NCBI RefSeq assembly: GCF_004321985.1
Contig: NZ_SCQN01000058.1
Location: 1 to 64,000, forward strand
Reading direction: 5' to 3'
From: Castellaniella sp.
GTDB taxonomy: Bacteria; Pseudomonadota; Gammaproteobacteria; Burkholderiales; Burkholderiaceae_B
Length of the DNA stretch: 64,000 nucleotides
The notes under the pieces were generated by a model. The model saw only the letters and a program-made list of their open reading frames with translations, did no database searches and was not told the origin of the DNA. The number at the start of each line of letters is the position of its first letter. The first letter of the stretch is position 1. The position numbers and the translations under genes were made by a program. Below, piece by piece: positions 61,542-64,000 of the stretch.

Positions 61542-61761
61542 GATTTTTCCTGTTCCAACTTAACAACGAAGCCGAGAACACCCATCGGGTTTTCAGCAGC
61601 CACGCAGCCAGTTTTGGTCCCGTCAAGCCAGCACAAAATCGCACAGGGCTCTGGGTTGAAATTCCTGCCCGGCAAACCGTAAACGGCCGCGCAAGGCAAT
61701 GTCGCTATCCAATCGCCGCGTTCAGGCCCGAAATGCCGGACGCAACGAGGCGAAGACGCAC

Positions 61762-61790
61762 ACTATACGGCATCGCGCTGGATTTGGCAA
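61762..61790 (-). promoter_or_regulatory. Sigma-70 promoter of the spc/alpha ribosomal operon
   Basis: On the minus strand TTGCCA (61785-61790; 5/6 to -35) and TATAGT (61762-61767; 5/6 to -10) are separated by exactly 17 bp. Transcription would start near 61755 and give a leader of about 210 bases before rplN. The remaining gap between 61542 and 61755 shows no coding frame. The same interval holds the 3' end of the neighbouring hydrolase transcript, which reads the same way. Confidence 0.75.
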
Positions 61791-61835
61791 ACGAAGGCGA
61801 GGTCCAATGTGAAAGACTCACAACGATGGCTTCGC

Positions 61836-63110
61836 TCACAGGGCAAGGGACGCCACAGCATGCGCCAGCGCCCGGACCCCCAATGTCAGAGGCTCGGGAG
61901 CTGTGGCTTCCGCCGCGTTGTGACTGATACCGGCGATGCTCGGCACGAAGATCATCGCGGACGGGCAATGCTGCGCCATGTACATGGCATCGTGGAACGC
62001 GCCCGAACTCAGGCGAACGGCCGCATCAAACCCGGCTTGCTTGCTCACCTCGTCGCAAGCCTGTGCGACGACCTCGAGTACCGACGCGTGGAAGATGGTG
62101 GGCGCCTTGCAGAAAAAGCGATCGAGCGTCGCTTCTCCGCGCCAGTCCCAGGCGGTGACGGTCCGATTCAATATTTCCTCGAACCGATCGAGCGCTGCGT
62201 CATCCGGGCAGCGCGCGTCGACCGTAAAGACGACTTTCCCGGCGATCGTGTTGATGGAATTCGGCTCGACGACCCAGCTGCCCATGGTGACGCGCAAGGC
62301 GGGATGCACCTGGGCGGCGGCCTCATTCAAGCGTTGCACCATGCCAGTCGCCGCCACGATGGCGTCGGCCCGCCGCTCCATGGGTGTGGTGCCGGCGTGG
62401 CTGGCCTGCCCGAGGCACGTGGCGCGGTACCAGCGCACGCCCTGGATGCCCGTCACCACGCCCAACGGCAGCCCCGCTTGCTCGAGTACCGGCCCCTGCT
62501 CGATGTGCAGTTCCACGTAGGCGGAAAGCGGCGTCCCCATGGGGCAACGCCGCACGTCGGCCATCTCGGCCAGGGCCTCGTCGAGCGCCTCGCCAAATGT
62601 AACCCCATGGCCGTCGGTCGACTTGCGGTACTCCGTCAGGTCTGCGGCGCCCACGAACGCACTCGAGCCCATGGCGCCAGGACCGAAGCGGCAGCCTTCT
62701 TCGTTGGTCCAGGCAACGACCTCGACCGGCCGCCGTGTACGGATCCCGGCATCGTTCAGGGCCGCAATGACCTCCAGGCCCGCGATCACGCCATAAGCGC
62801 CATCGAGCTTCCCGCCGACCGGCTGTGTGTCGGCATGGCTCCCCGTCAGCACCGGGGGCAACGCCTCCGTGCCCGGTCGCCGGAAAAACAGATTGCCGCA
62901 GTCATCGACCGCCACATCACAGCCCAAGGCACGGGCCTGTTCGACCAGGAAGCGGCGCGCCGCACGATCGACGGATGAGAGGGTTTCGCGCGCTACCCCG
63001 CCATCAGATCGTCCGCCGAAGCGGGCCAGCTCCGCAATGCGTGACTGGACGCGGTCGTGATCGACCGCACTGGTGGCTTGCCAAGCAATGGCAGCAATTT
63101 CCTCGTTCAT
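61836..63110 (-). CDS. M20-family Zn-dependent amidohydrolase (N-carbamoyl-L-amino acid hydrolase / allantoate amidohydrolase type)
   Basis: The 424-residue enzyme has metal-binding motifs PPVLTGSHADTQPVGGKLDG and VVAWTNEEGCRFGPG. ELHIEQGPVLEQAG, the substrate-gate SHAGTTPMERRADA and the distal histidine in SIAGISHNAAEAT complete the set. These fit the HyuC/AllC/beta-ureidopropionase group that hydrolyses N-carbamoyl or ureido compounds. The ATG at 63110 follows AAGGGA; an upstream ATG at 63128 would begin three bases after the amidase stop. It probably forms an operon with the amidase for nitrogen scavenging. The exact substrate is unknown. Confidence 0.87.
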   Translation of the reverse strand: MNEEIAAIAWQATSAVDHDRVQSRIAELARFGGRSDGGVARETLSSVDRAARRFLVEQARALGCDVAVDDCGNLFFRRPGTEALPPVLTGSHADTQPVGGKLDGAYGVIAGLEVIAALNDAGIRTRRPVEVVAWTNEEGCRFGPGAMGSSAFVGAADLTEYRKSTDGHGVTFGEALDEALAEMADVRRCPMGTPLSAYVELHIEQGPVLEQAGLPLGVVTGIQGVRWYRATCLGQASHAGTTPMERRADAIVAATGMVQRLNEAAAQVHPALRVTMGSWVVEPNSINTIAGKVVFTVDARCPDDAALDRFEEILNRTVTAWDWRGEATLDRFFCKAPTIFHASVLEVVAQACDEVSKQAGFDAAVRLSSGAFHDAMYMAQHCPSAMIFVPSIAGISHNAAEATAPEPLTLGVRALAHAVASLAL

Positions 63111-63131
63111 CTCGTCTTCCCTTGTCATCCC

Positions 63132-64000
63132 TCAGTGCGACGACAAAAGGTGCTGTTCGAGCGCGTGGGCGGCCGACAACGCCAAGGCGTCACCATACAA
63201 AGAACCGACTATCGTCACACCGATCGGCATGCCGGTAGCGCCAACGCCCGTAGGCACATGCACACAGGGGCTTCCCAGCACCGTCCACATGCGGCAGAAG
63301 AGCGGGTCGCCCGTCGAATCCAGGCCGACTGGAGCCTCACCCACCGTGCTGGGAGCGAGCACGACGTCAAACGGAGCGAGCACCTCACGCAAGGCAGCGC
63401 GCGCCTCGGCTGCAAGGCGGCGCGCCGCGATAGCCGCTTCGCCTGGTGTCCTTGCACCGCCCTCGAGCATCTGAGCGAATGGCGCACTGAATCGGGCGCG
63501 ATCAGGCACGGGCACCGCCTTGAAGGAAGCCGCCGCCTCGTACGCCATGAGAACCGCCTGTGCCTCGTTGAGCCCCTCAAACAGGGGCGGCAGCACGACA
63601 TCGGACACCTTGGCGCCCATGCGGGAGAAAGCGTCAGCGCCCGCTGCCATCGCGCGCTCAGTGTCGACGCCTGCCTGCGACCAGTACGGTGTGCGGCATA
63701 GTCCCACCCGCAGTCCGTCGATCTCGCGCGGAACCAGCATCCATCCCGTGAGTGCACTGACGAAGCAGGCGGCGTCGTCGACCGTACGCGCCAGCACACC
63801 CACCGTATCCAGGCTTTGGGCAAGCGGCCTGACCCCGGCAGTGGAGACCGTGCCAAAGCTCGGCTTGTAGCCGACCACCCCGCAAAAAGCGGCTGGCCGA
63901 ACGATGGACCCCGCCGTCTGCGTCCCGAATGCCAGCGGCACCATGCCGGCCGCCACGGCGGCCGCCGACCCGCTGGAAGAGCCCCCGGGCGTGTGAACCA
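63132..64000 (-). CDS. Amidase, amidase-signature family (partial, runs off the right edge)
   Basis: About 289 C-terminal codons are present. The amidase signature GGSSSGSAAAVAAG (cis-serine loop) and GTQTAGSIVRPAAFCG (with the nucleophilic serine) lie at the right edge, followed by GVVGYKPSFGTVS and a C-terminal LGSPCVHVPTGVG. The N-terminal catalytic lysine lies outside the window. It is AtzF/GatA-like in fold but not GatA by context. It directly precedes the M20 hydrolase. Confidence 0.9.
   Translation of the reverse strand, partial: VHTPGGSSSGSAAAVAAGMVPLAFGTQTAGSIVRPAAFCGVVGYKPSFGTVSTAGVRPLAQSLDTVGVLARTVDDAACFVSALTGWMLVPREIDGLRVGLCRTPYWSQAGVDTERAMAAGADAFSRMGAKVSDVVLPPLFEGLNEAQAVLMAYEAAASFKAVPVPDRARFSAPFAQMLEGGARTPGEAAIAARRLAAEARAALREVLAPFDVVLAPSTVGEAPVGLDSTGDPLFCRMWTVLGSPCVHVPTGVGATGMPIGVTIVGSLYGDALALSAAHALEQHLLSSH

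Overview
The window comes from a high-GC (roughly 64% by eye) betaproteobacterial chromosome. The best fit is Burkholderiales, family Alcaligenaceae (Bordetella/Achromobacter/Castellaniella-like). The evidence is the run mlaFED-mlaA-mlaC / ABC exporter / ibaG-murA-hisG / hisD-B-H-A-F-I-E / HIT-tatABC on the plus strand, and the spc/alpha ribosomal cluster followed by cutA and dsbD on the minus strand. No rRNA, tRNA, CRISPR array, prophage or complete insertion sequence was recognised.

Layout. 1-4.0 kb (minus): the end of a surface-polysaccharide cluster (manC, O-antigen-ligase-like gene, EPS-associated MarR regulator, truncated glycosyltransferase). An exact ops element sits at the MarR start, and an RfaH-like antiterminator gene lies at 7.7-8.3 kb. 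4.0-5.3 kb: an antitoxin with an internally deleted ParE-type toxin, then hicAB. 5.3-15.4 kb (minus): autotransporter, rfaH, NCS2 purine/uracil permease, pgi, thiolase and a FadN-type beta-oxidation enzyme. 15.6-16.9 kb: a RAYT-like protein without catalytic residues and a frameshifted HTH gene. 17.3-23.5 kb: gltBD. 23.5-31.8 kb: a catabolic locus with a BKACE enzyme, a lambda-crystallin-type dehydrogenase, an SDR, a branched-chain-type ABC importer and a divergent GntR regulator. The importer carries its permease and both ATPases in one polypeptide.

31.9-46.4 kb: the mla phospholipid-transport operon, a YadGH-type ABC exporter, ibaG-murA and the his operon. This conserved block is altered in three places. 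A minus-strand parDE module lies where mlaB (STAS) is expected. A minus-strand hicAB module separates hisG from hisD. hisC is absent from the hisD-hisB junction, which instead holds four tandem copies of a 9-bp unit. 46.4-49.9 kb: HIT protein, tatABC and a HipA-like kinase of the YjjJ type with its own N-terminal winged helix. 50.0-61.5 kb (minus): dsbD, cutA, then the alpha and spc ribosomal operons with secY, infA, rpoA, a clear terminator and a good sigma-70 promoter. 61.8-64 kb (minus): an M20 amidohydrolase and a truncated amidase.

The observations most worth following are the ops/RfaH pair, the permease-ATPase-ATPase fusion in the BKACE locus, and the toxin-antitoxin modules placed inside otherwise conserved core operons, with loss of mlaB and hisC at or near those sites.
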